DNA from: Rhizobium sp. CF122
GTDB taxonomy: Bacteria > Pseudomonadota > Alphaproteobacteria > Rhizobiales > Rhizobiaceae
Direction: 5' to 3'
Length of the DNA: 64,000 nucleotides
Assembly: GCF_000282035.1 (NCBI RefSeq)
Contig: NZ_AKKA01000071.1
Span: forward strand, 62,001-126,000
Below are positions 8,444 to 18,301 of this stretch, in pieces. A model generated the notes under the pieces. That model was not told where the DNA came from and made no database searches. It saw nothing but the letters and a program-made list of their open reading frames with translations. The translations under genes and the position numbers were made by a program. Positions within the stretch are counted from its first letter, which is position 1; each line of letters starts with the position of its first letter.

Positions 8444-9442
8444 TTATTTGGTGCTCCTGCCTTGGAGGCGGATACGCGGATCGAGGAAGCCAAGCGCAAT
8501 ATCGGAAACGAGTACTCCGAGCACGTTGAGGAAGGCAAGGAACATCAGAAACGAGCCTGCGAGATACATGTCCTGGCTCTGCAGAGCCTTGATGAGCATT
8601 GGGCCCGTTGTCTCGAGTGAAAGCACGATCGCAACAATCTCGGCGCCCGAGATGATCGAAGGCAGGATCGAACCGATATCGGCGACGAAAAAGTTGAGAG
8701 CCATGCGCAGCGGATATTTCACCAGCGCGCGGAGCGGGTGAAGCCCCTTGGCGCGCGCGGTCACCACGTACTGCTTCTGCATCTCGTCGAGCAGGTTGGC
8801 TCGAAGCCGCCGGATCATCCCGGCCGTTCCCGCCGTACCGACGATAACGACTGGAATCCACAGATGCGAGAGAATGGACCTGGCCTTTTCCCAGCTCATC
8901 GGCTCGTTGAGGAACTTCTGGTCCATCAAATGCCCGATCGACACCCCGAACCAGATATTGGCAAAGTACATCAGGATCAAAGCCAGCATGAAGTTCGGGA
9001 TGGCAATGCCGAGCAACCCCAGAAAGGTCAGCCCATAGTCGCCCCAGCTGTATTGATGGGTGGCCGAATAGATGCCGATCGGAAAGGCGATCAACCACGT
9101 CAGCAGGATCGTGGAAAAGGAAACGAGGATCGTCAGCCAGAGGCGATCGCCGACGACTTCGGAGACTGGCAGCTGATATTCGAACGAATAGCCGAAGTCT
9201 CCGTGCAGCATGCCGCCGACCCAAAAGAAGTAGCGGACGATCTCAGGCTTGTCGAAACCGTATTGCTTCCGCAGCTCTTCGATTTCCTGAAGATTGGCAC
9301 TCTCGCCCTGAGCCCGCAGCTCGGCGATCTGGCTCTCGAAGAAATCGCCAGGAGGGAGTTCGATGATGGTGAAGACCAGCGCCGAGATGATGAACAACGT
9401 CGGCACCATCGCTGCAATGCGCCAAAGGATGTATTTCAGCAT
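8444..9442 (-). CDS. Oligopeptide/dipeptide-type ABC permease (OppB-like)
   Basis: A 332-residue permease of the DppB/OppB family. It has the N-terminal membrane helix (ILWRIAAMVPTLFIISALVF), a periplasmic segment, and several helices with the coupling loop TARAKGLHPLRALVKYPLR. The stop of the upstream solute-binding protein gene is three bases away and the OppC-like gene follows directly. Together the two permeases form the membrane channel for whatever the large solute-binding protein captures. Confidence 0.9.
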   Translation of the reverse strand: MLKYILWRIAAMVPTLFIISALVFTIIELPPGDFFESQIAELRAQGESANLQEIEELRKQYGFDKPEIVRYFFWVGGMLHGDFGYSFEYQLPVSEVVGDRLWLTILVSFSTILLTWLIAFPIGIYSATHQYSWGDYGLTFLGLLGIAIPNFMLALILMYFANIWFGVSIGHLMDQKFLNEPMSWEKARSILSHLWIPVVIVGTAGTAGMIRRLRANLLDEMQKQYVVTARAKGLHPLRALVKYPLRMALNFFVADIGSILPSIISGAEIVAIVLSLETTGPMLIKALQSQDMYLAGSFLMFLAFLNVLGVLVSDIALGFLDPRIRLQGRSTK

Positions 9443-9445
9443 CCC

Positions 9446-11356
9446 TCAAGCCTCCTTGAACCAGAAGGCATCCGGCATATAAAGGCCGAGATAGGACGTT
9501 GGATCGAAACCATACAGGGCCCGCTCTGGCACGTTCTGCAATTTGGCAGATCTGAGGATCGGCTGCAGCGTGCTGTTGATGAGGCCGATTGAGAAGACCT
9601 GTTGGGTGTAAAGCGCCAGCATCTGATGCCAGATCACTTCACGCTCCTCAAATCTCGCGGTATCGCCCCACTGTTTGAGAAGATCGACCAGCTGCTGCAC
9701 TTCCTTGAGGTCGGGCGCGCTGCCTTCCTGTCCGGCAGACAGGTGATACATCCCCCAAAGCGGCCATTGCAGCTGATCGTCAACCGTTGGCGCAAGCTGC
9801 CCCGGAGACATATCGGCGGTTGCGACGCCGTTCTCGATGCCGTACCAGATCGACATCATGATCGTGCCGCTCATGGCGCGGCTGCGGAAAACGTCGCGTT
9901 GCGAGGTACGGGTGTAGAGCGCAAGACCGACCTCAAGCCAATGATCACGCACCAGTTCCAAAACGTCGGTGTCGAGGTTGCTTTCGCCAGCGGTTTCCAC
10001 TGTGATTTCGGCACGGCGACCGTCCGGCAGCAAGCGAATGCCGTCGGCGCCACGGCTCGTCAGTCCGAGCTCGTCAAGGAGCTTGTTGGCCTGATCCGGA
10101 TCATGGGCAATGAAGGCCTCCGCATACTCGGGCCTGAAGAGGGGACTATCAGGTAGAACGGTATCAGCGCTTGCCTTGCCGAGACCGTAGAAGGCAACCA
10201 TGTTGATCTCATGCCGATCAATCGCCATCGACAGCGCGCGCCGAAACCGGGCCTCGCGGAAGAGGTTGCGCCAGACCTCATCGGCGCAATTGAGGTTCGG
10301 CAGCAGCGCAACACGCGATCCGCGCACCTGCTTCCACAAATTGACCTTCACCGGAAACCGCTTCTCTGCATCCTTCAGGAATGTGTAGTCGCTGAAGTCA
10401 ACGCCAGTTGCCTGCAAGTCGGATTCACCGGCGCCCGCCTTGGCGGCAATGATCGAGGACGAGCTGACGTTGAGGATAAACTTGTCGATATAGGGGAGTT
10501 GCACCCCGTTCTCGTCGACCCGATGGAAAAACGGGTTGCGCACAAATACGAATTGTTCGGCCGGCAGCGGCGTGGTGTTGCGCCATGGATCGAGCGTCGG
10601 CAAGTCCGGATTTTCAGGGCGCGAGGCGCGCGACATCTTGATGTGCAAGTCCGCCCACTTCTTGACGCGGTTTTCCTTCATCAGCGCCGAAAGACGGAAA
10701 TCATCCTGATACTTCTTGTGGAACTGTTTGAGGTAGTGTCCGGGTCCGAAAATCACCAGCGGCAGCGGACCGGCGAGCGCCGGCATGAACATCGGATTGG
10801 GCCGCTCCCAAGTGTAGCGAACCCTCAATTCGTCGAGGACTTCGAATTTCGGCAGATTGCCATGCGGCCTCAGCTCGAGCGCTCCGCCACCTGGCGTCAG
10901 CTCCTTGTTGAGGATCACGTCTTCCCACCAGTAACGGAAGTCGTCGACCGTGAAGGGTGCGCCGTCAGACCAGCGGTGCCCCTCGCGCAAATGGAACGTG
11001 AAGACAGTGTCATCCTTGGATTCAAAACCAAGCAGAATATCCGGCTGGAACATCAGGTGCTTGTCATAACCGACCAGGCGCGAATAGCCGTAGACGGTCA
11101 TATAGCGGATGTCCTTCTGGCTCCCGATGATCGTGCGCACCGTGCCGCCATAGACGCCCGGCTGCCGACCCGCCTCCTTCATGTTGACGATCCGCGGATG
11201 GGCCGGCAGCCGATCCACCATCACGGGAATACGTCCTGCGCGCAGCCAATCCCTGAGGAACTCCGGCTCGATGTCACGATCCGCCGCCGCCTCGACGACC
11301 GAAGGCAGCATTGCCGAACCGATAAGGCCACCTAGAAACGTGCGCCGCGTTACCAT
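9446..11356 (-). CDS. ABC transporter solute-binding protein, family 5, with Tat-like signal
   Basis: A 636-residue periplasmic binding protein of the peptide/nickel/opine family (SBP_bac_5). The N-terminus [14 protein letters not shown] has a twin arginine before a hydrophobic stretch, which suggests export by the Tat pathway. Family landmarks include FTFHLREGHRWSDGAPFTVDD. A good Shine-Dalgarno (AAGGAG, 8-base spacing) precedes ATG 11356, and the gene overlaps the upstream ATPase gene by 7 bases. The ligand could be a peptide, an oligosaccharide or a glycan fragment. The operon link to glycosyltransferases makes a sugar-containing ligand worth considering, but that is inference. Confidence 0.88.
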   Translation of the reverse strand: MVTRRTFLGGLIGSAMLPSVVEAAADRDIEPEFLRDWLRAGRIPVMVDRLPAHPRIVNMKEAGRQPGVYGGTVRTIIGSQKDIRYMTVYGYSRLVGYDKHLMFQPDILLGFESKDDTVFTFHLREGHRWSDGAPFTVDDFRYWWEDVILNKELTPGGGALELRPHGNLPKFEVLDELRVRYTWERPNPMFMPALAGPLPLVIFGPGHYLKQFHKKYQDDFRLSALMKENRVKKWADLHIKMSRASRPENPDLPTLDPWRNTTPLPAEQFVFVRNPFFHRVDENGVQLPYIDKFILNVSSSSIIAAKAGAGESDLQATGVDFSDYTFLKDAEKRFPVKVNLWKQVRGSRVALLPNLNCADEVWRNLFREARFRRALSMAIDRHEINMVAFYGLGKASADTVLPDSPLFRPEYAEAFIAHDPDQANKLLDELGLTSRGADGIRLLPDGRRAEITVETAGESNLDTDVLELVRDHWLEVGLALYTRTSQRDVFRSRAMSGTIMMSIWYGIENGVATADMSPGQLAPTVDDQLQWPLWGMYHLSAGQEGSAPDLKEVQQLVDLLKQWGDTARFEEREVIWHQMLALYTQQVFSIGLINSTLQPILRSAKLQNVPERALYGFDPTSYLGLYMPDAFWFKEA

Positions 11357-13242
11357 GAGCGAAGCTCCTTTGCGTCCGCACCCTTGCGGGCCCGCACGAA
11401 ATGGCCGTTGCCGAGATCTGCGTAATCCAGTTCGGAAGCGTCATCATGCTCCGCCGTAAAGGTGATACCCCAATTCTGCTTGTCTGCGGCGCCGTTCTTT
11501 CTGAGCGCTTCGAAATCGAGCGGCCGGTTCAGGTCGGGGAAGGGAACGGCTGCCAACAGCGACTTCGTATAGGGATGCACGGGATCACGCAGAATGATCT
11601 CGCGTGGCGCGATCTCGACGATGCGCCCCTTGCACATGACGGCTATGCGGTCGGCCATGTAGTCGACGACCGCCAGATTGTGCGAAATGAACAGATAGGT
11701 GAGCCCAAGATCCTTCTGCAGGTCCTTGAGCAGGTTGAGAATCTGGGCCTGAACGGACACGTCGAGCGCCGATACCGGCTCATCCAGAATGACAAGCTTC
11801 GGCCCAAGTGCCAACGCACGGGCGATGCCGATACGCTGACGTTGGCCGCCGGAAAAGCTGTGCGGGTAGCGGTTCAGGTAGCGTCGGTCGAGGCCGATGG
11901 CGCCCATCAGCGCCTCAACGCGCTGTTTGCGCTCCGGCCCATCCCCGCGGTCGTGGATCTCCAATGGCTCGCTGAGAATATTACGCACCGTCATGCGTGG
12001 CGACAGCGAGGAAACCGGATCCTGGAAGACCATTTGTATCTTGGTGCGCAATTCCTGCAGATCGTCACCTGAGACGGACAAGACGTCGATGACATCCTTG
12101 CCGTCGTTGAAGATCACAGAGCCGCCGTCGGGGGTTACGGCGCGCATCAGTATCTTGCTGACGGTCGTCTTGCCGCATCCGGATTCGCCGACGAGTCCAA
12201 GACACTCACCCCGTCGGATGTCAAAACTGACATCATCGACGGCGTGAACCAGCGCCGCCTCGCGTGTTCCAAAGAGCCCACGGTTGCGGGTCTTGAACGC
12301 TTTCGAGAGGTTGTTGACGGAAAGCAGGACCTCCGGCCCCTCAGCCTTCACCTTCTTCTTGCCGATCAGGGATTCGAGGTTCACGGGCACGTCGCGCAGC
12401 GCCTTGAGGCGCTCGCCGGGCTTCATGTCGAAGTGCGGGATGGCCGCCATCAGGCCCTTGAGATATGGATGCTGAGGGTTGCGGAAGATCGAATCGACCG
12501 GCCCCGCCTCCATGATCTCGCCGTGATAGATCACCACGACCTCGTCCGCCATGTTGGCGACAACGCCGAGATCGTGCGTGATCAGCAGCATCGCCATTCC
12601 GAGCTTGTGCTGGAGGTCGCGCAATAGCTCCAGGATCTGCGCCTGGATTGTCACGTCGAGCGCAGTTGTCGGCTCGTCGGCGATCAACAGCGCCGGATTG
12701 CAGATCAGCGCCATTGCGATCATCGCGCGCTGGCGCATGCCGCCAGAGAGTTCGAACGGGTACATATCGAACGTGCGCTTCGGATTGGCAAAGCCAACGA
12801 GACCCAGCATCTCCTCGGTCTTCTCGCGCGCTTCCTGCTTATCGGCGTCAGTGTGGATGAGGAGCGCTTCGCCGATCTGATTGCCGACCGTGTGGATCGG
12901 TGACAGCGAGGTCATCGGCTCCTGAAAAATTGTCGCCATGCGGCGCCCACGCAGGTCACGCATCTGCTCGCTGTCGCGCGAGTAGTGTAAAATGTCCGTC
13001 GTCTTGCCGTCCAGGGGGTCGGTAAAAAGGATACGTCCCTCGGCCGTCGCCGGATTCGGGAGGATGCCCATTATGCTCTGGCTAATCACGGATTTACCTG
13101 AGCCGGATTCTCCAACGAGCGCAGTGACCTTGCCCGGCAAGATACGGATATTCGCGTTCTTTACGACGCGCAGGCGATCGCCGAAAACCGAGAAAGAAAC
13201 GTCGAGGTTCTCGATGCGCAACAGATCCGAGGCGGACGCCAT
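11350..13242 (-). CDS. ABC transporter ATPase with two fused nucleotide-binding domains
   Basis: A 630-residue fusion of the OppD- and OppF-type ATPases. The first half has Walker A GESGSGKS and signature LSGGMRQR. The second half has GESGCGKT and FSGGQRQR, followed by [12 protein letters not shown]. Each half ends with the oligopeptide-family extension ([12 protein letters not shown] and [12 protein letters not shown]). All catalytic residues look intact. It is the first gene of the importer operon; the start at 13242 has only a weak GGGGA ribosome site. It energises the permeases that end at 7271 and 8444. Confidence 0.92.
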   Translation of the reverse strand: MASASDLLRIENLDVSFSVFGDRLRVVKNANIRILPGKVTALVGESGSGKSVISQSIMGILPNPATAEGRILFTDPLDGKTTDILHYSRDSEQMRDLRGRRMATIFQEPMTSLSPIHTVGNQIGEALLIHTDADKQEAREKTEEMLGLVGFANPKRTFDMYPFELSGGMRQRAMIAMALICNPALLIADEPTTALDVTIQAQILELLRDLQHKLGMAMLLITHDLGVVANMADEVVVIYHGEIMEAGPVDSIFRNPQHPYLKGLMAAIPHFDMKPGERLKALRDVPVNLESLIGKKKVKAEGPEVLLSVNNLSKAFKTRNRGLFGTREAALVHAVDDVSFDIRRGECLGLVGESGCGKTTVSKILMRAVTPDGGSVIFNDGKDVIDVLSVSGDDLQELRTKIQMVFQDPVSSLSPRMTVRNILSEPLEIHDRGDGPERKQRVEALMGAIGLDRRYLNRYPHSFSGGQRQRIGIARALALGPKLVILDEPVSALDVSVQAQILNLLKDLQKDLGLTYLFISHNLAVVDYMADRIAVMCKGRIVEIAPREIILRDPVHPYTKSLLAAVPFPDLNRPLDFEALRKNGAADKQNWGITFTAEHDDASELDYADLGNGHFVRARKGADAKELRSW

Positions 13243-13379
13243 ACCAATGAAATTCCCCAGTTTTCTATGTTCCCGTTAAGGCACACTATCGTACCGCAAT
13301 CGGGGTGTCCAGTTGATGACGGACACGCAAAAACCGGCGCATTTCTTGCGCGGCGCAAAGTGAAATCTGGACCTGGTTC

Positions 13380-13395
13380 GAGGCGGTTACGCCTC
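13380..13395 (-). terminator. Short hairpin at the end of the cyclase gene
   Basis: GAGGCG and CGCCTC (13380-13385 and 13390-13395) form a perfect 6-bp stem with a GTTA loop. It touches the stop codon of the minus-strand cyclase gene. There is no U tract, so it may be a weak terminator or an mRNA end-protecting structure rather than a true intrinsic terminator. Confidence 0.35.
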
Positions 13396-14741
13396 TACTG
13401 CACGAACTTCTCGACCGTTGGTTTATTGGCCTGCTTGCGAGCATCACGATGAAGCAGGATCACCTGCTCCGCCTCTGAAAGTCCGGTCGGTGCGACTTCG
13501 CGGAATTTCTCTTCGACATGCGGGACGGGCGCCGGCACATGCGGCTGCAAAATAGTGACCTTCTGGCGGATGCCGCGCAGTTTTTCCTCTCCCAAGGTGC
13601 GCCACTCGCCGCCGCAGTAGCCGGCAAATGCCTGGCTTGCGACCACCTCGCTCGAATATTTCTTTGTCAGCGCTTGCAGGCGCTGGACTTCGTTGACGGC
13701 CGAGCCGAATGCCGAAAACGTCAGTCGGTCCTTGAGGCCGACATTGCCGAACATCACATTCCCGACATGCAGGCCGATTCCGTAGGAAACCTTGCTCAGG
13801 CCCGCGTCCAATCGTTCCCGGTTCAATTCCGCGACACGCGCTTGCGCCTGATGGACGGCGGAAAGGGCGGCCTCACAGGCAATCTTGGACGGATCCTTGT
13901 GCCGGCCGCAGGGATAAACCGCCAGGAAACCGTCTCCGAGGAAACTCAAGATCTCACCGCCATTGCGGTTGAACGGCGCAGCGATCGCGTCGAAGAACTG
14001 GTTCAGCGTATCAATGTAGGCCTGCCGGCCTTCCTTTTCGGCGTACATAGTCGACTGGCGCATATCGCCCATGACGAGAGCGGCGCGGATTGTCTCACCG
14101 TCACCACGACGGATCTGGCCATTCAGCACCCGCTTGCCCGCATCGCCGCCCAGATAGGTGGTCAGCATGTTGTTGGCGAGCTTGCCGAGAACCGCCATCT
14201 TGGCCGCAACGGCAAGGTGGTTCTGCATGCGCAGCAGCGCATCGATCATGTCGTCGGAAAAGCCTGCGTGGCTGTCCGTCGACCAAGACCCCATCATGCC
14301 CTGCACGGAACCATCACCAAACGGCTGAACGAAAGCCAAATAGTCGGTGATGCGCTCCTGCCGCAGATCGACGAAAACCGGAAATTCGGCCGGCCCATCG
14401 GCCGGAATCCGGCGGCGAATGTGCTGCAGATTGTTGTCCAACAGGTAGTAGTACGGGCTCTGCAGGAAGCGGTCGGGCTTCTGTCCCGCCGCGGTATGGC
14501 GAAACCCCTCGATCGTGACGCCACTTGCCCGTCGCCACGTAAAGCTCAGCGCGTCGTAAAGCGGGTGCAGCATGGAAAACGTCAGATGCACGCGTACGAT
14601 CGGCAAGCCCGCAGCCGCAACGCGCTCGCAAAATCCGCGAACGATGCTCTCGAGGTCATCGCCAGCCAACGAAGAATTCGTCAGCCATTCGGCGACCCGA
14701 TCCAACAAAATAGTGGAGACGGTGGATTCGATCGTGCCCAT
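13395..14741 (-). CDS. Class III adenylate/guanylate cyclase with N-terminal sensor-like domain
   Basis: The C-terminal half is a class III cyclase domain. MGDMRQST and FLGDGFLAVYP supply the two metal-binding aspartates, and AVNEVQRLQ supplies the Asn and Arg that stabilise the transition state. The first 200 residues form a soluble domain without membrane segments, which I cannot name with confidence. I chose ATG 14741 (448 residues, GAGGAT upstream); longer frames from 14759 or 14885 add a proline-rich leader of doubtful value. Most rhizobial relatives make cAMP. The gene faces the nucleotide-sugar dehydrogenase across a 335-base gap. Confidence 0.85.
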   Translation of the reverse strand: MGTIESTVSTILLDRVAEWLTNSSLAGDDLESIVRGFCERVAAAGLPIVRVHLTFSMLHPLYDALSFTWRRASGVTIEGFRHTAAGQKPDRFLQSPYYYLLDNNLQHIRRRIPADGPAEFPVFVDLRQERITDYLAFVQPFGDGSVQGMMGSWSTDSHAGFSDDMIDALLRMQNHLAVAAKMAVLGKLANNMLTTYLGGDAGKRVLNGQIRRGDGETIRAALVMGDMRQSTMYAEKEGRQAYIDTLNQFFDAIAAPFNRNGGEILSFLGDGFLAVYPCGRHKDPSKIACEAALSAVHQAQARVAELNRERLDAGLSKVSYGIGLHVGNVMFGNVGLKDRLTFSAFGSAVNEVQRLQALTKKYSSEVVASQAFAGYCGGEWRTLGEEKLRGIRQKVTILQPHVPAPVPHVEEKFREVAPTGLSEAEQVILLHRDARKQANKPTVEKFVQ

Positions 14742-15076
14742 TCTCGGTAGTATCCTCATAAAGCACGTCCATTCCCAAAAAGCGGCAGCAACCCTGCCTG
14801 CAGCAACGCCGTGCGCAGGGCGGGAAGGAGGATGGACGAGCGATAATATTGTGTCAACGATCTGCCGGGGGCCCGGCAGCGGCACCTGTCAAACCCTTAT
14901 TTTAGTGGGCGTGACAGGCAATCCTTTCTCGCGGTTCGTTATTGAAAACAAATAGGCACGGCGCCAACCCCAAACAATGGCATCCGCACATTTTCTGACG
15001 TTGTGATGCAATCTCTTGGGACGCCCGAGTCTTTTTGGTCACACTGCAGGAACAGCGGCGAGATTGAGGCACACCC
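14742..15076. other. Divergent intergenic region with two inverted repeats
   Basis: This 335-base gap lies between the divergently read cyclase and nucleotide-sugar dehydrogenase genes and I see no gene in it. It contains a near-perfect palindrome at 14862-14879 (CTGCCGGG/CCCGGCAG). It also contains an inverted repeat CCTGTCA (14885-14891) and TGACAGG (14912-14918) that encloses a short CCC/GGG pair. These may be operators or transcript hairpins for either gene. No promoter stood out clearly. Confidence 0.5.
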
Positions 15077-16528
15077 ATGGCGCGAATTTTCACGATCGCG
15101 TCAGTGCTCAGTGAACTGCGGGCGGGTTTCAATTGCCACGGTCTTACATTAGATCAGAGTACCTTCAGCACTGAGATGAGATCTGCCTTGGCCAGTTCCT
15201 CCGCCTATGACATCCTTTCAAACAAGATCGAAACGCGCAGCGCCCGCGCCGGCGTCATAGGGCTCGGCTATGTTGGCTTGCCGCTGGCAATCGCCATTGC
15301 CCGCAGCGGTTTTGTTGTCACTGGCTTCGACATTGACCCCGAGAAGATCGTCTCCCTGGATGCGCGGCGCTCCTACATTGATGCCGTCGCAAGCGTCGAT
15401 CTCGCTGCCGAAATCGACGGCAGACGCTTTTCCGCCACCACGGATTTTGCCGGGCTCGCGGCTTGCGATGTCATCGTGATCTGTGTGCCGACGCCGCTCA
15501 CCAAGCACCGCGACCCTGATCTTTCCTTTGTCGAGGCGACGTCTCGGTCGATCGCCGAGCATCTGCGGGCCGGCCAGCTTGTGGTCCTGGAATCGACGAC
15601 CTATCCGGGCACCACGGACGACGTCGTCAAGGCCATTTTGGAAAGAACCGGCCTCAAATCAGGCACGGATTTCTTCGTCGGCTTTTCCCCGGAGCGTGAG
15701 GATCCCGGTAACCAGCATTATCACACGGCGACAATCCCCAAGGTCGTCGCCGGCGACGGCCCGCAGGCATTGGCACTCATGAGGAGCTTCTACGGCGCGG
15801 CGGTCAAGACCGTGGTTCCCGTGTCTTCCAACGCGACGGCAGAGGCCGTCAAGTTGACCGAGAACATCTTCCGGTCAGTCAACATCGCGCTCGTCAACGA
15901 GTTGAAGACCGTCTACGCCGCCATGGGAGTTGATGTCTGGGAGGTGATCGAGGCAGCAAAGACCAAGCCGTTCGGCTACATGCCTTTCTACCCTGGGCCA
16001 GGACTCGGCGGACACTGCATCCCGATCGATCCCTTTTACCTGACCTGGAAGTCCCGCGAGTACGAGTTGCCGACGCGCTTCATCGAGCTCGCTGGCGAGA
16101 TCAACTCGGCAATGCCGCGCTACGTCGTCGGGAAACTTGCCGAAGCACTCGACATGCGCTCCGGCAAGGCCCTCAGTCGCTCGCGCGTGCTGGTTCTCGG
16201 CTTAGCCTACAAGAAGAACGTCGCCGACATTCGCGAGAGCCCTTCGCTGCGCCTCATTGAGATCATCGAAGAGCGGGGAGGCAAGGCCGACTTCCACGAT
16301 CCCCATGTCGGCGAGATCCCCTCGACGCGCGAGTACCAGCACTTGAAAGGCCGCAAATCGGTCGACCTTACGCTGGAGGTGTTGGAAGCCTATGACGCCG
16401 TTCTGGTGGCGACCGACCATGATCATCTCGACTACCCGCTCGTCGCAAACAGTGCGCCGCTGATCGTCGACACCCGCAATGTCTTCGCTCGTCTCGGGCT
16501 AACCGCCGGTCACATTGTCAAGGCGTGA
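15077..16528 (+). CDS. Nucleotide-sugar dehydrogenase (UDP-HexNAc/UDP-glucose family)
   Basis: An NAD-dependent four-electron dehydrogenase that turns a UDP-sugar into its uronic acid, resembling WbpA/WecC/TviB. Motifs are GLGYVGLP (NAD site), ESTTYPGTTDD, SPEREDPGN, and GGHCIPIDPFYL with the catalytic cysteine. The start at 15077 has a good GAGG site 7 bases upstream but gives a 33-residue leader not expected in the family. ATG 15176 gives a 450-residue protein of usual length, so the true start is open. Its product would feed acidic sugars to the nearby glycosyltransferases. The 3' end overlaps the convergent DUF3095 gene by 11 bases. Confidence 0.9.
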   Translation: MARIFTIASVLSELRAGFNCHGLTLDQSTFSTEMRSALASSSAYDILSNKIETRSARAGVIGLGYVGLPLAIAIARSGFVVTGFDIDPEKIVSLDARRSYIDAVASVDLAAEIDGRRFSATTDFAGLAACDVIVICVPTPLTKHRDPDLSFVEATSRSIAEHLRAGQLVVLESTTYPGTTDDVVKAILERTGLKSGTDFFVGFSPEREDPGNQHYHTATIPKVVAGDGPQALALMRSFYGAAVKTVVPVSSNATAEAVKLTENIFRSVNIALVNELKTVYAAMGVDVWEVIEAAKTKPFGYMPFYPGPGLGGHCIPIDPFYLTWKSREYELPTRFIELAGEINSAMPRYVVGKLAEALDMRSGKALSRSRVLVLGLAYKKNVADIRESPSLRLIEIIEERGGKADFHDPHVGEIPSTREYQHLKGRKSVDLTLEVLEAYDAVLVATDHDHLDYPLVANSAPLIVDTRNVFARLGLTAGHIVKA

Positions 16529-17696
16529 TCTGAACGCCTGAGAGCTGCTTGCCCGTGATCTGGCTCGCGGCAACGGCATAGCCGCCGCTGGCGCCATCGA
16601 TGAAGTGCACGTGGTCGCGCGAAAGCGGTGTTGGAACGAAGCAGGTCATCAACGCGGACGCCTGCCGGTGCAAGCCGTAGCGGGCGATGCCTTTGGCTTT
16701 TGCGTTCTCTAGCAGAGCCTGAATACGACCGAGATGGTTCGAATCGACATCGATCGTCATCTTCAAGCCATCATCGAACTTGCGGAAATCGGAATTGCCG
16801 GAAACGTCCTGCGTGTAACGCCGGGCGTCGAAGCGGCCAAGCTTGGCACCCAGTTTGTGCAGGACGACCACGAGGACAATCTGAAGGAGGATGAACAGCT
16901 TCTGCTTCAGGCGCTTTCCCGGCTGTGCTATCGCCCGCGCCTCACGATCGACGCCTTTCATCGAAAAGGCAAATTCGGGACCGTCCGGCGGAACCGGGTG
17001 GCCGCCGCGACCCTGTTCGGCAGAGATTGCCACGACGTCCATCACGAGCTTGCGAAACTCGGCGGTGGGGCGACCGCCTTCGGCCGGTACGGCGATGATC
17101 GAGACGATTTCGCCGTTGTGAGCGGCGATCGGGCTCCAGCGGCATGACAGGCCCGTCAGATCCGGCCGCGTGCCTGGCGGCGCGGGCTCGACACCATAGC
17201 GCCCACTCTTCATCTGGCGCTCGGCCCAGCTCGCTCCACCCCCGGCAAACATTGCGTAGGTGACGAACGGACTGGCCGCATGACGCGCGACGCGAACGTC
17301 CAGGCCCTCGTTGCGAATATCGGCGAGAGGCACGACCGCAATGCGCAGCGTCAGGCCCATTTCCTCCTCAACCCAGCGCTGCGCCGCCGCCAGTGCGCCG
17401 CGCGCAGCGACCTCCAGGTTTCCGGGCAAAGCGACCACGGCGCCGTCGCCGCCGAACACGAACGGGTAGTCTCCCTTGTCGACCGCATTCAGGATCGCTG
17501 AAATGACGCTGACGCCCGCCATGTTCACGTCCTTGTAACGGCCGGCCGCAATTGCCGGTGTCGAACCGACGATGTCGGCGAGTGCCAGAAACCAGCCGTC
17601 TGGGAGCGGGTGATAGTTGCTCGTATCCGTCACCCGCTCGAAGTCGGTGAAGACAGGCACGTCGGCGAAGAATCTTTCATTCGAAACGTCGTTCAT
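16518..17696 (-). CDS. DUF3095 protein, cyclase-like
   Basis: A 392-residue protein that I recognise as DUF3095. The N-terminal part resembles a class III cyclase fold. LADIVGST (Asp41) and FGGDGAVVALPG (Asp84) sit where the two metal aspartates of a cyclase would be. A hydrophobic stretch at about residues 265-285 (FILLQIVLVVVLHKLGA) could be a membrane anchor, and about 100 residues follow it. No enzyme activity is established for the family to my knowledge, so nucleotide cyclisation is inference. The stop overlaps the convergent dehydrogenase gene. Confidence 0.75.
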   Translation of the reverse strand: MNDVSNERFFADVPVFTDFERVTDTSNYHPLPDGWFLALADIVGSTPAIAAGRYKDVNMAGVSVISAILNAVDKGDYPFVFGGDGAVVALPGNLEVAARGALAAAQRWVEEEMGLTLRIAVVPLADIRNEGLDVRVARHAASPFVTYAMFAGGGASWAERQMKSGRYGVEPAPPGTRPDLTGLSCRWSPIAAHNGEIVSIIAVPAEGGRPTAEFRKLVMDVVAISAEQGRGGHPVPPDGPEFAFSMKGVDREARAIAQPGKRLKQKLFILLQIVLVVVLHKLGAKLGRFDARRYTQDVSGNSDFRKFDDGLKMTIDVDSNHLGRIQALLENAKAKGIARYGLHRQASALMTCFVPTPLSRDHVHFIDGASGGYAVAASQITGKQLSGVQITP

Positions 17697-17821
17697 GTGA
17701 GAAACCTAACACAGACCCATGCCGTGACTGCAACGCCATTTTGCATCTACGGCAATCGACTTCACACAGTTTCATGTGATAGCACCGCTGTCGAAAAACT
17801 ATTGAATGGACAAGAACATAG

Positions 17822-18301
17822 ATGAGCCGTCTGGACAGCTTCATCCGCCGTTTGACGGCTCAGCGCGATATCCTCAATGCAATCGTCGAGCTTGTGAACG
17901 GCACCGAAGGCCCGGTGCTGGAATTTGGCCTTGGCAACGGCCGCACCTACGATCATCTGTGCGAGCATTTTCCGGATCGTCGCATTATCGCCTTCGATCG
18001 TGAGGTCCGCTCATATTCGTCCTCCACGCCGCCGGCGCAGAATATGGTGACCGGCGACATCCGTGAATCCGGGCAGGCTTTCGTCGGCATCGGCGCAGCT
18101 CTCGCGCATGCCGATATCGGTACCGGTCATGACGACATCGACGCGATCACGCTGACATGGCTGCCGCAACTGATGGTCGGCGTCCTTGCCAAAGACGGGA
18201 TTGCCGTCAGCGGTCTGCCGCTGGATCGCCCGGAGTTGGAGCCGCTGGCGCTTCCTGCAGGCGTGAAGGAAGGCCGCTACTATCTCTATCGGCGGAAATA
18301 A
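17822..18301 (+). CDS. Small class I SAM-dependent methyltransferase-like protein
   Basis: A 159-residue protein with a Rossmann-type SAM motif (VLEFGLGNGRTYDHL) and an acidic end of strand 2 (IIAFDREV). The protein is short for a methyltransferase, so it may lack a substrate lid or act on a small molecule. It is bounded by a divergent DUF3095 gene and by the convergent FkbM gene, whose stop codon begins on the very next base. The substrate is unknown. Confidence 0.7.
   Translation: MSRLDSFIRRLTAQRDILNAIVELVNGTEGPVLEFGLGNGRTYDHLCEHFPDRRIIAFDREVRSYSSSTPPAQNMVTGDIRESGQAFVGIGAALAHADIGTGHDDIDAITLTWLPQLMVGVLAKDGIAVSGLPLDRPELEPLALPAGVKEGRYYLYRRK

Noticed and set aside
10211..11335. Plus-strand open frame of 374 codons
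   Set aside because: Antisense to the solute-binding protein gene, with no recognisable domain; the minus-strand protein has clear motifs and a signal sequence.
13285..13311. Possible promoter of the importer operon (TGGACA and GATAGT on the minus strand)
   Set aside because: The spacing is only 15 bases and the -10 match is weak, so I did not list it as a feature.
13518..14750. Plus-strand open frame of 410 codons
   Set aside because: Antisense to the class III cyclase, whose catalytic motifs are intact; no ribosome site or family features.
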